From Blepharisma stoltei (lineage: Eukaryota; Ciliophora; Heterotrichea; Heterotrichida; Blepharismidae): 64,000 nucleotides of DNA. Positions 11,739 to 21,648 of this stretch are shown here, one piece after another. The notes under the pieces were generated by a model. It did no database searches and had not been told where the DNA came from. It saw only the letters and a list, made by a program, of their open reading frames with translations. The DNA is taken from positions 62,001 through 126,000 of the forward strand of contig CAJZBQ010000055.1 in the NCBI GenBank assembly GCA_914767885.1, read 5' to 3'. Numbering within the stretch: position 1 is the stretch's first letter; each line of letters starts with the position of its first letter. A program made the translations under genes and the position numbers.

Positions 11739-13397
11739 ATGAGCACAACATGGACAATTGGGAGTCAAAACCAAACCTCAGAACTAAAAAATTACAGTCT
11801 CCCCGGCGTCATCTCATTCTTAGGCGAGCACTGTAAACAAATAGAAATCGAGCGCACCCATTGGCTAGTCGAAAAAAAGCAGCTGACCGAAAGAATCGCA
11901 CAGCTGGAAGGCGAAAACAAATCTCAAGACAACATCGTCAAAGATCTGACCAGAAGAATAAAAATGCTTGAATATTCTTTAAGACAAGAACGCATAAAAT
12001 ACGCAAAACTGACAGGAGGCCATCACAGGGTAAATTCAGATGTGATAACAAGCATTTTATCACGGGATGACAAAAATGGGGAAAATTCTGGAAATTCATT
12101 GCCTAAGCGACGGACACGGGCACACAGACAGCTTTTATCGAAATATTTACAAGAGCTAGGACTTGACGATATTTTTACTGGGGACTTGCCACCAAGGCCA
12201 TCTGCACATCATAGGCCTAGTAAAAGTTATGGAAGCGGAATTCAAGCTTTAATTGAAGCCCCAGAGGTAGAAACTAAGCCAATTCCGAAGCCAGACGTCA
12301 TAAAAAGCAATTCTTTAACAGAAGAAAAAATAAAAAGGTCATGGGAATTAAAAGCAACCCTAAAATCGCATATGGATGGTGTCAGAAGTGTATATTTCGC
12401 CCCGAAAAATGGAATTTTGGCGACTTCTTCTGAAGACTGTGTGATCAAGCTGTGGGATATTTCAAATTATGAGACACTTAATGAAAGCAGCTTTTTTGAG
12501 CCTTATTTTACATTAAGAGGCCATAAAGGCCCAATTTTTTGTAGTACCGGAAATCAAATAGGGAATGAGCAGCTTTTGTATACAGCAGGAAAAGAAGGGA
12601 ACATCAGGGTGTGGGATTTAAGGCCACCTAGTGAAATTGACACTTATAACCCTGGGCCTGACAGAGGCTGCTGTGTAGGTGTATGAGCAAGTCATTCAGA
12701 ACCTATTTGGGATTTGCAGCACCATCCTTTAGATAATTTATTACTATCAGTAAGTTCTGATGGTGTCACAAAGCTATGGAAAACCATGGATACAAGAGCT
12801 TCTATTGAAAACTGGGAACTAGGTAGGGCAAGCTCAAATTTGCTTAAAAATTACACATTTCCTACCAATGACGGTGACGAGTTCCACATCCCAACTTGTT
12901 GTGCTTGGGTTATGACAGAGCTAAACTCTTTCGTTGTAGGCTACACAAGCCCATTTTTGAACATTTTTGACAAGCAGACAGGAAAACCTACGATCATAAA
13001 ATTCGTAAAAGACCAGAATGCACCATCAGTGACATATCAGATAAATTCTATAGTAACAGATCCGAACCACAGCTTGGCAGTTTCAGGGCACGAAGACAAG
13101 CACTTAAGATTTTTCGATTTAAATAGCTGCACTTGTGTAAAAGATTTGGTAGGACATACTGAATCAGTCAGTTCTTTACTTATGGACAAATATGGAAATT
13201 ATGTGATTTCTGGAGGACATGACGGAAGTTTGAGGTTCTGGGATATGAGAAATTATCAATGTTTGCATGAAATTCCTGCTCATAGGAAGAAATACGATGA
13301 AGGGGTATTTTCGATTGCTCAGCATCAAAATTTGCCAATTTTGGCCTCTGGAGGTGCTGATTCTTTGGTCAAGTTTTATCATGCGTCTGATGATTAG
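11739..13397 (+). CDS. STRN: Striatin-family WD40 scaffold
   Basis: 552 aa, read through one TGA (Trp) at 12684. The N-terminus carries the striatin signature: a caveolin-binding-like segment (YSLPGVISFLGEH) followed by a coiled coil (about 30-90) ending in DLTRRIKMLEYSLRQER, near-identical to animal striatins. A basic linker follows, then WD40 repeats from about residue 205 to the end (LKSHMDGVRSVYFA, LWDISNY, VWDLRPP, RFWDMRNY). In the family this scaffold binds PP2A and germinal-centre kinases (STRIPAK). No IES is seen inside. Length is somewhat shorter than animal striatins owing to a short linker. Confidence 0.95.
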
Positions 13398-13456
13398 ATA
13401 ATGATTGTTTATAATTAAGGGTTATTAAAATTAATTTAAAGAAAAAAATAAAAGAG

Positions 13457-13529
13457 TTCCGCATCCGGGACTTGAACCCGGGTCTACAGGGTGAGAGCCT
13501 GTTATCCTAACCAGCTAGACTAATGCGGA
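13457..13529 (-). tRNA. tRNA-Glu (CUC)
   Basis: Cloverleaf of 73 nt: acceptor stem TCCGCAT/ATGCGGA, anticodon loop CTCTCAC with anticodon CTC, T-arm CCCGGGTTCAAGTCCCGG. No intron. It lies just downstream of striatin on the opposite strand. Confidence 0.95.
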
Positions 13530-13974
13530 GATATTCATAAAAAATAAATTAACTATAAATACAATTCAGAACAAAAGAAATAAGCATGAATTTTTCGAAT
13601 TCTTTAAGTTAGGATAAATAAATTAATAAATTTCGATTATTTTGATAATTTAATATTTATAAGGTTATGATAAGTTCTTTTGCTTTTTATTTTGCGGCTT
13701 TTTGATTAAGGATTCTCATATTTGAGCTTTATTTCTAGCTTTATGTGGTGTAAATTTTGCAAGCGAAAATTAATAATTAAAAAGTTAAGAATAGATTTTA
13801 TAATTCATATAAACATTGCAGCATTGATAAAGAAAATTTAAGTTAAATAATCTTATTTCAAAAAGCCTTTAAGCATAATTATTATTTAAATTTTAATTTT
13901 TCTTATATCAAAGCATTTACATTTTAAATCATGAAGCCTTCTTGAAAAATTTTTTAAATACTAATATATATATC

Positions 13975-14530
13975 TAACTCCCCCCATCCTTGATCGAACG
14001 ATTGTCCTCCTAAAATTTCGGGAAATTAACCCCCATCCTTGATTTTCATATCATGACAATTTTTATATATATAAAAATATATTAGTTATCAAAAGCTTGG
14101 GAAGATATACATAATGAAGTCGTTTTCAGAGACTTTAAGACGACAGAAAGCTTCGGAATCAACTATCCGAAGTGATTTAGTCATCAACCTAGGCTTTAAA
14201 AACTCAATAGTCTAATAAAATCGAGATTTTTTAAATTTTTTTAAAAAAAAAATTTAATTTAATAAGGAACAAATTAAAATTTATACAGTTTAAAAAGGGG
14301 TAACTAATAAATCAAAATATTAAAATTGGTATTTTTATGAAATTAATTCAAATTTTTGCTGTAAAAATAATTATTAAATACTCTTTAACCCTCTTATTTA
14401 AAAGTAAATAAAAAAAAATATATAACATATTTTTTATTTTAATATAAAATTTTTTTCCAAAAAATTTTTTTTTTAACCCCCATCCTTGATCGAACGATGG
14501 CGAGTCGTTCGATCAAAGATGGGGGGGGAG
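13975..14530. mobile_element. MITE-type IES, catccttgatcgaacgat family
   Basis: TA-bounded at 13975 and 14531. The left end reads TAACTCCCCCCATCCTTGAT and the right end is its inverted copy (ATCAAAGATGGGGGGGGAGTA). The motif CCCCCATCCTTGAT recurs inside at about 14030, and the right end is a near-perfect foldback (about 14473-14530, arms around GGCGAG). The interior is AT-rich without genes. It lies between the two tRNA genes. This one-sided foldback architecture is the same as in the ctccgtgagtgaac family. Confidence 0.85.
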
Positions 14531-14620
14531 TAAGTAATTAAAGAGAAGAGCTTCATAAAGCGAATGAATAATTGAGAAGCAAGGACGAGTATTTAAGAGA
14601 ATTTGCTTATTTAATTGTGC

Positions 14621-14694
14621 GCCGTGGTAGCTCAGCTGGGAGTAGCGTAAGACTGAAGATCTTAAGGTCCCCGGTTCAATCCCGGGTCACGGCA
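14621..14694 (+). tRNA. tRNA-Phe (GAA)
   Basis: Cloverleaf of about 74 nt: acceptor GCCGTGG/TCACGGC, D-arm AGCTCAGCTGGGAG, anticodon GAA within ACTGAAGAT, T-arm CCCGGTTCAATCCCGGG. No intron. Confidence 0.95.
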
Positions 14695-14942
14695 CTTTTT
14701 ACACATTATTGTTTTAATTATTTTAAAATAAATCTAGTGCCGAATTATATGCCCTATCTAGATCTATTTGTTATTAGAAATAATAAATTCGCTAAAAGTA
14801 AAATATAAGCTTAAACCCACAAAAACTTGCTATTATATAAAACGATTATAAATATTAATGAAGCTTGAACCTTTTCAATAATAGCTTATATCTCTTAAAC
14901 TCACAATTAATAATTTTTAATATAACTAAACATGAAATTATT

Positions 14943-15270
14943 TTAACAAAGCTTTTTTGTGAGTGTTGGCGTCATTGTATTGATTTCATAGATTGGAATC
15001 ATTTTGCACGTTTCACAGCTGATATATCGATATAGAAATTCTTCATTTAGCTCAATTTTTATTAAGCGATTAGAACTATTTTCCACATCTCCGGTGGTGG
15101 AGATCTAGCTTTGGCTTGGGGAACTTTTAGAATTATGTTTTGGTGAATGCTCGAAATGGGCTTGGGCTAAAAATTTTTTTCTAGACCGACAGTGAGAAGA
15201 CTGACTGAGCAATGCCAGGCTTCATAAGGAAAGTTATATACTGCCTGCAAAAGGTAGAGCTCACTTTCTA
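14943..15270 (-). pseudogene. Gene remnant of unknown family
   Basis: The minus strand reads as protein-like sequence with stops: AQAHFEHSPKHNSKSS, then after a TAG a clean stretch ending EEFLYRYISCETCKMIPIYE...KKLC and TAA at 14943. A further TAA interrupts the 5' part, and a partial MITE starts at 15273. I found no 15-nt intron or TA pair that repairs both stops, so it is probably decayed. The CxxC in the last segment is the only motif visible. Confidence 0.4.
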
Positions 15271-15272
15271 AC

Positions 15273-15550
15273 TTCCCCCTTCCGTGAGTGAACAAAAATT
15301 TTTTTAATAGAAAAAATTTTTTATGAAAAAAAAATTTGATATATAAATGATAATTAGTATAATGAAATCTATAATTAATTCTGTTTAATTTAAACGAATT
15401 GCTTTTTAAAACATAAATTTTATAAATTAAATTAATATTTGTTTCCAATTTTTTGCGAATTAGGATTTTTTTAAATTTCGAAACAAAAATTTTTTATAAA
15501 ATGTATATATAATTTTTTTTAAAATAACCCCCCTCGTGAGTGAACAAAAT
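15273..15550. mobile_element. Partial ctccgtgagtgaac-family MITE
   Basis: It begins CTTCCCCCTTCCGTGAGTGAAC and ends CCCCCCTCGTGAGTGAAC. The interior matches the full elements at 16553, 21255 and 32849 (GATATATAAATGATAATTAG, TTGCGAATTAGGATTT). It lacks the terminal inverted copy that closes the full elements, so it is probably a decayed or incompletely copied member. Confidence 0.75.
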
Positions 15551-16416
15551 GAATCTTCAATAAAACATCGACTAAACATTTTTTCAATGGTCAAAACAAA
15601 AAGGTATAGGAGCAAATGATTTTAAGGCCCGCCTCATACCTGAAGCCAGCAAAACATATAGAAGGCTGGAATAATCCTGCTAAACCCACTCTAACTTATG
15701 GTAATCATTAAGCTCACGATATGATCATATTTGGAGGGGCATCTTCTGCAAATGGGATTTATCCAAGCTTTCATATTAGGCCATGAGGATTGTAGCGAGC
15801 AAAGTGTTTTAGCTCAATGAATAGCATGCTTTCATCTCATTGGTCTAGGAATAGAGCTCACTGCCAGATTTTTGCACCTATCTGCTCATTCAATGCTTCA
15901 GATTTACACTTGAAATGATTAATCATTTGATTATTGAAGAAATAGCGAAGATGATGGCTAAATTAAAGGAAGAGCTAGAAAAAGAAGAAAAAAAGGGAAA
16001 ATCGAAGTATAAGGAGGAGAGCAAATCTGAGTAATTTAAGTGAAGATAAATTATCAATGCTTGATACAGCTTATTTACTGAATTAGATTGCTGTGGTCCT
16101 TATGTTTAAAGTTAATACTGCATTTCCCTGTATACTTTTTTGGCAGATTTCTGAAAGCCAAAATTGGAGATTTGTCGTTTTGTTTTTATTTTTCTAAAAA
16201 ATTGGAAAAGCTAAACACCATATTGATATAAAAGCTGATTGTTGATTATTACTCTATTACTCATACCATAGAAGAGATCGAAGGAAAACTAAAAGAAAAA
16301 TTCATGGAATAGCATGAGTGGTTTGACTTTTGAAAAAGAAGGAAACTTAGGTCAATATTTTAGGGAAAATTCAAAGAAAAAGAAGATAAACGGAAGGAGA
16401 TAATTTTATAAAGAAA
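15551..16416. other. Mosaic of short coding remnants
   Basis: The plus strand from about 15614 reads as protein-like sequence with one TAA and one TAG (YLKPAKHIEGWNNPAKPTL, then HDMIIFGGASSANGIY, which resembles a kelch-repeat strand). A separate lysine-rich open frame of 39 codons lies at 15915-16034. No intact gene could be assembled. A decayed or germline-limited gene fragment is the simplest reading. Confidence 0.35.
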
Positions 16417-17105
16417 ATGGAACTCAATGATAATGAAATAAGATCTTATGAAGTTGAAGGAATTAAAACGGTGACTTTCAGAGATGAGCGCATCTCCAAA
16501 AGAAATGAAGATCACATTCAATTTCAAAACTCAAAAACGAATTATCATAGATTACTTACTCCCCCCCCCTCCGTGAGTGAACAAAACCATTAGAAAAATC
16601 CCTATTTTTTGCCCAAAAACCCACCCTCCGTGAGTGAATTTTTTTAATAGAAAAATTTTTTATGGAAAAAAATTTTGATATATAAATGATAATTAATATA
16701 ATGAAATCTAGAGCTAATTCTTCTCAATTTTAAACGAATTGCTATTTAAAACATAAATTTTATAAATTAAATTAATATCTGCGTTCCAATTTTTGCGAAT
16801 TAGGATTTTTTTAAATTTTTTAAAAAAAATATTTTTTTATAAAATTTATATATAAATTTTTTTAAAAAAAAAAAATTAACCCCCCTCCGTGAGTGAACAA
16901 AATTTTTTTGTTCACTCACGGAGGGGGGGGGAGTTAGTTACATTCTGTAGCAAAAAATCAGATGCTTGAAGCAGACAAGTTTATAAAAGGATTTTTACCG
17001 AGTAATTTTTTTGGATTTAGAAGAATAGCAAGGCTTTACTATAGAGAGAGATTTCTAAATATAATATTTAATTGTTCATTAATCCGGAGCTGCTTAAAAA
17101 ATTAG
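16417..17105 (+). CDS. Small protein of unknown function, split by an IES
   Basis: Exon part 16417-16554 (MELNDNEIRSYEVEG... TNYHRL) and part 16941-17105 (HSVAKNQMLEADKFIKGFLP...) join in frame when 16553-16938 is removed at flanking TAs, giving 100 aa ending in TAG. The second part has clean, non-repetitive coding character. No family is recognised. The surrounding DNA is full of remnants, so it could itself be the last exon of a decayed gene. Confidence 0.5.
16553..16938. mobile_element. IES: full ctccgtgagtgaac-family MITE
   Basis: 386 bp between TAs at 16553 and 16939. The left end is CTTACTCCCCCCCCCTCCGTGAG, with the motif repeated at about 16622. The right end is a foldback: the motif at about 16881-16900, then its inverted copy to 16935. 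Removal joins codon TTA to CAT in frame. The interior is AT-rich and shared with the copies at 15273, 21255 and 32849. Confidence 0.85.
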
Positions 17106-18301
17106 TTAATCCCTTTTTTTAAAAATCTGTTTACATCCTCCAATTAACAGCGATCAAGTTATTTTCTTGCTCTTAAGGAAATCAAATTTTTAAGAATATT
17201 TTATATTAAATTTATTAATAAGGAGATTTTATTACTGATTTAGAAAATCCAATTTGTGATTTGAAAATTAAATTAATATAATTAGTGAGAAATCTTGCTA
17301 TGAAAATTTTAATTATAAATAAAAATTTTTGTCGATTATACTTAAAGTTAAATTTCCCTAAAAAAATCGCAGAATTAGAAACATTTTTAGAAGACTAAAA
17401 TCCATTTTAATATGTGAAATTAATGCGCTAGCTTATGGAATTAGGAATAAAATACAATAAAAATGAAGATGCTTGCTGTTTGATGATTAAACAACAACAA
17501 AATTTAAGAAGTGTGGGCTCATAGCTTTTTGCTCAAGACTTAATGGATTGTTATAAAGCTAAAATTTCGAGATTTAATATCCAGTTACCTTTGAAATTTT
17601 TGTAGGAGTGATTTTAAAAGACAATGCTTCATTAACTATATGTTTTCTTAATTTTGAGTTTATTTATGAAAATTAAAACGATTGATTCTCTTTGAGTTCA
17701 CCTAATCTGAATTATTTATAATTATTTTCATTTATGAGCTCTTTATTACAGCAAACAATTTCGCCTTTCTATATACCATATTCTTTAAATTTTCGCTTGC
17801 TTGGAATTTTTTAATTATTAAATAAATATGTATTATATATTGTAACTATTATATAAGTTAAATTACAGTGGTTGCTATTCTTATAAAAATTATGTCAATA
17901 TAATTGCGTTTAAAATTTTATCAATGTTAATATTTCTCATATTATGAGCAAATTTGATTACCATTAAACAAAAAATAGAAAATTTATATCTAATTATCTG
18001 CTATCTTTTATTCTTTGCTTATTTAATCAATAAATCTCTATATCTGAACTTTGAAACATAAATTAAGTTTAAGTTTACTTGCATAGGATTATAGAAAACA
18101 CACTATTAGGAATTCAAAGTCTTTATTCCCTTTTAAACACTCTACTGCTTGCTCGCAGTTCCCACATCATGATCCTGCGCTGTGTTACTGCTTCCGACAA
18201 GTACCTGTATTTTGCAGAAGTCGGGAAAACTAAGCCACTGTGTTATGCGTCAACAAAGGCTTCCCATAGTAATGTTCTCCCTCTTTCTTTATAAAAATAT
18301 A
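17106..18301. other. AT-rich intergenic stretch
   Basis: No gene seen to about 18060. From 18079 a 71-codon frame without ATG start (TTG) ends just before the next gene; it may be 5' leader sequence or a small gene and is not called. Confidence 0.4.
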
Positions 18302-18853
18302 ATGGAACAAGAATTAGTAAGTCTCACAAAAGACAACCCAGAGTTAGGCACTTTGGAGCGTCGAATCTCAACTTTTGTCTCAAAGCACCATGGCATGGAT
18401 AAGCTTTGTTTTGCTTGGCTCTACTGTACATATAACGGAGACTATGACCTTCTGAAACGAACAATTAAATTTTATCATAAAACAGGAATAAAGACATTTT
18501 TTGGATTATTCGGACCGAAAGTTGTATATGGCTCTTTATATTATCCTTCAGATGATGCTGGGCTAAAGCTTATAATAGAAATTGTTCCTCGCGATCTTAT
18601 TATTTCAGCCCTCAGAGCTGGTCAATATTACGTTTTAAAGCTATTTATGATGAATATGGCGTTGGATGTGAGTGAAAATAAATTGACAGATGATAAAATT
18701 TATTGGAATTTTAGAAAGTTAGAACTTTTAATCAACTTGAGGCCGGAGGAAGTTGTGGTAGCGATTAAGGCTGGCATTGAGCAAAAGGCAATAAGTGAAA
18801 CGGTCAAGGAGAAAATAGTAACCTCTTTGAAGCTTCATATTGAAAGTGAATAA
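18302..18853 (+). CDS. Hypothetical helical-repeat protein
   Basis: 183 aa from ATG 18302 to TAA. The open frame continues 40 codons upstream, but that part is not protein-like and its reading changes character at this Met. Sequence is mostly amphipathic helices (LCFAWLYCTYNGDYDLLKRT, LIISALRAGQYYVLKLFMM, VVVAIKAGIEQKAISETV), suggestive of an ankyrin-like or other alpha-solenoid fold. No family is recognised and no signal peptide is present. Confidence 0.65.
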   Translation: MEQELVSLTKDNPELGTLERRISTFVSKHHGMDKLCFAWLYCTYNGDYDLLKRTIKFYHKTGIKTFFGLFGPKVVYGSLYYPSDDAGLKLIIEIVPRDLIISALRAGQYYVLKLFMMNMALDVSENKLTDDKIYWNFRKLELLINLRPEEVVVAIKAGIEQKAISETVKEKIVTSLKLHIESE

Positions 18854-19486
18854 GCTGTAAAAACTTCAAAATACGCTAAGAGAATTTTTATCAAAGCATT
18901 GAAACTAATTAATACGATGCTTGGATTATTCGTGCGAGTAAATAATAGTTATGGGCATTTCATACAAATATAGAAAATTTATTAATATGAAATAAATATA
19001 CTTCATAATTTCAATAAGTGGATTTGAAATTCCTGATTAACTTATGAGCAAGGACCAAAAAGAGATTAGTAAGTATTAAAGATAAAAAACTCTTATTTAG
19101 ATGATAGAAATTTACCATCTTAAAAATTCAATATTTATCTCATCCAGTAATCCATATAAATATAATCTTATTCAGGAATAACAATAAATTAAAATTGAGT
19201 TAATCGCATTTAGAATTTCTTATTTGTTTAAATCCATCCTATGTTTAGTTTAATTTCAGATAAGACTTGAATAAGTCTTCAACAGAATGAGAATAAATGA
19301 CTATAGGGTCACTTCTGCTGATAGCGAGCAAGAATTATTTAATTGCTAGCAACTAGTGCTTTAAGATAAAGAGACTCACATAAATAAAATAAATATATTC
19401 ATTAGAAACTTTCACTTTAATGAAGATTGCTCTAAAGACATTTATTTGCTATTTAATTTTGTCAAAATGCTGAGTTTAAGTCTCTA
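18854..19486. other. AT-rich intergenic stretch
   Basis: Convergent 3' flanks of two genes. No coding or structured signal seen. Confidence 0.5.
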
Positions 19487-19900
19487 TTAAATATCGCTGT
19501 AATCCACAACATTTCTTTTTCCTTTATGATGCTTTGTAGGATCATCTAGATCTTCATAAGGTTCATCAGGCGCTGGCCTTTTTCTTGGAAAATTCATTTC
19601 CCTATCCCCTGCATCGCTTCTTTCTCTATGCTCTCCCCTATCACTTCTTTCTCCTCTTCCTCTTCCTCTGTATCTTTCTCCAGCAAACTGTATTTGATTT
19701 TGTAACTTATCAGGATCCGCTAAATAATTTTCAAGAGTAATAGCTTTAATTCTTTCCTTCACAACCAATTGATAATCCTCCAAGTGTTTCGTCTTCAAAT
19801 GCTTTTTTACAAATTCGCTGCTTCTGAATAATTTTTTGCATAGATTGCATCTTACTTTTTTTTCTTCTTCTTCAGTTGTGTTTTTGTTTTCGAATTCCAT
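19487..19900 (-). CDS. C2H2 zinc-finger protein corresponding to the ARS2/SERRATE C-terminal region
   Basis: 137 aa from ATG at 19900. A single C2H2 finger (CNLCKKLFRSSEFVKKHLKTKH, residues about 15-36) followed by VVKERIKAITLENYLADP matches the zinc finger and following helix of SERRATE/ARS2 (in that family CPLC-like finger, EFVRKHI, then a helix ending NYL.D). An Arg/Gly/Glu-rich tail follows (RYRGRGRGERSDRGEHRERS). It starts about 80 bases downstream of the ORF carrying the rest of ARS2 on the same strand, so ARS2 is either split in two genes here or separated by an unrecognised IES or intron. Confidence 0.75.
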   Translation of the reverse strand: MEFENKNTTEEEEKKVRCNLCKKLFRSSEFVKKHLKTKHLEDYQLVVKERIKAITLENYLADPDKLQNQIQFAGERYRGRGRGERSDRGEHRERSDAGDREMNFPRKRPAPDEPYEDLDDPTKHHKGKRNVVDYSDI

Positions 19901-19980
19901 TATCAACTCTTGCTATAAATAGATTCTCATTGCTAAATATAAAATATTTTAATATAAAATTTTAATAAAATAAGACTGTT

Positions 19981-21183
19981 TTACAACTTAAACAAAGGAG
20001 ATATATCATTTTTTTGCAGTTCGGGGTCGTTCTATATAATTTTTACATCTTTATCGTACTTTTTCACAGGATTTTTTTTTAAAATTCTTTCTTCAATCTT
20101 CTGGTCGAACTCTATAGGGCGGGCTGCAGATTCATCATAATTAGTCCTTATGTGAGCTGGGCCGCATTTTGCAGCGAGCATTCTTTCATCTTCATACTCT
20201 TCTTGGCAATAATAGCAATATGCATGAACTCTTCTTAAATAGAGCAGCTGTAAATCTAATTGCATTTCTTTTTCTTCTTCTGATAGCGTTGCAAACATTT
20301 CTTCAGAAATTAAAAGCTGGTTTTCCATGATTCCTTTTTCTCTATCAATAAACGAAATTAATCTTGAGCTCTGTTTCCAGTCTAATTCAATCGAATTTGG
20401 ATGCTGTGGAGCTTGAAGGCGCAATTCTTTCCTAGACACACTTTGGGACTTTACAGGTGAAAGTTTAAAATCAGGAGTCACAACTCTTCCAGTCAGAAGT
20501 TCCAAGCTTTCATTACAATGGTCTTCAGTATCATAAAGGACCCATGCGAATCTTGAAAACCCTTGAGTTTTCAATGGCTCTGACATTGATAAAGAAACGA
20601 ACCCCGGAGAAGTTTTAACGACGTTCAGTACATCTCATCTTGATATATTAACTGGGATATTTTTCAAAAACAGCGTCATCGAATTTGGATCAAATCCATA
20701 ATAAGGCGGCCCTGAAATTTTTTCGACTGGCTTGTCCTGTATTTTTAATCGCAGGCCTGAGAACCCATTGTGCTTTGTAAGCTCAATAAAAGCTGTGTGT
20801 GAGACCTTCGCGTCCAAATGCCTCTCCTCTTGCCATTTTTGTGAGAAAATTGGGTCATATTTTTCAATGAACCAATGCTCATTGTTATGCTCACTAAAGA
20901 AAATCTCTAAATGCTTGCGCTCGTATTTAGATTTATATTCGTCGTAAATTTGTTGGGCCTCATGAGGTGGGATGTGCTCGTGCTGCATTTCCATGAATTG
21001 TTTAAAGGTTAATAAGCCACCTGCTAGACTTGGGCGAATTACGTGAGATTTTCCATCTTGGTTGCGAGGGAAACGAGGACGATTTTGGTTTTCGTCATTA
21101 TCTCGGAATCGTCTACGGGGCTCGCCTTGTGGAGGAGGAATGAATGGGTCAGCTTTGACTTCTTCTTCTGGTGGCCAATTCAT
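19981..21183 (-). CDS. SERRATE/ARS2-like protein, N-terminal and RNA-binding part
   Basis: 395 aa, with TGA as Trp at 20632-20634 and a 15-nt intron at 20032-20046. After a Pro/Arg-rich start it has the ARS2 N-terminal domain (GGLLTFKQFMEMQHEHIPPH... YDEYKSKYERKHLEIFFSEH) and an RRM-like domain (about 165-255: MTLFLKNIPVNISR... FSRFAWVLYDTEDHC). Further Cys (CYYCQEEY) follow near 330. In the family, ARS2 links the nuclear cap-binding complex to RNA processing and decay. The usual zinc finger is not in this ORF but in the next one (19487-19900). Confidence 0.85.
20032..20046 (-). other. 15-nt intron
   Basis: On the minus strand GTAAAAATTATATAG, between KKYDKD and NDPELQ. It ends in an in-frame TAG that would otherwise stop translation. 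Confidence 0.75.
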
Positions 21184-21254
21184 CTATGCTGCGACATACC
21201 TTTTTATTATAACTAAAACATAGATCAAAAATATATAATGCTTTACTTTGAATA

Positions 21255-21648
21255 TACTGACTCCCCCCCTCCGTGAGTGAACAAAACCATTAGAAAAATC
21301 CCTATTTTTTGCCCAAAAACCCACCCTCGTGAGTGAACAAAAAATTTTTTTTAATAGAAAAATTTTTTATGGAAAAAAAATTGATATATAAATGATAATT
21401 AGTATAATGAAATCTAGAGCTAATTCTGTTTAATTTTAAACGAATTGCTTTTTTAAAACATGAATTTTATAAATTAAATTAATATTTGCTTTCCAATTTT
21501 TGTCAATTAGGATTTTTTTAAATTTCGAAAAAAAAATATTTTTTATAAAAATTTATATATAAATTTTTTAAAAAAAAAAATTAACCCCCCTCCGTGGTGA
21601 ACAAAATTTTTTGTTCACTCACGGAGGGGAGGGGAGTGAGAAATTTTT
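21255..21648. mobile_element. ctccgtgagtgaac-family MITE, intergenic
   Basis: The left end TACTGACTCCCCCCCTCCGTGA and the internal repeat of the motif at about 21323 are like other members. The right foldback (about 21586-21640) ends GGGGAGTGAG. The closing TA is displaced to 21649. It is followed at 21650-21710 by a truncated second left end (ACTCCCCGAACAAAACCATT), so two members lie in tandem or nested. Confidence 0.8.

Noticed and set aside
14572-14808. Frame of 78 codons on the plus strand
   Set aside because: It reads through the tRNA-Phe gene.
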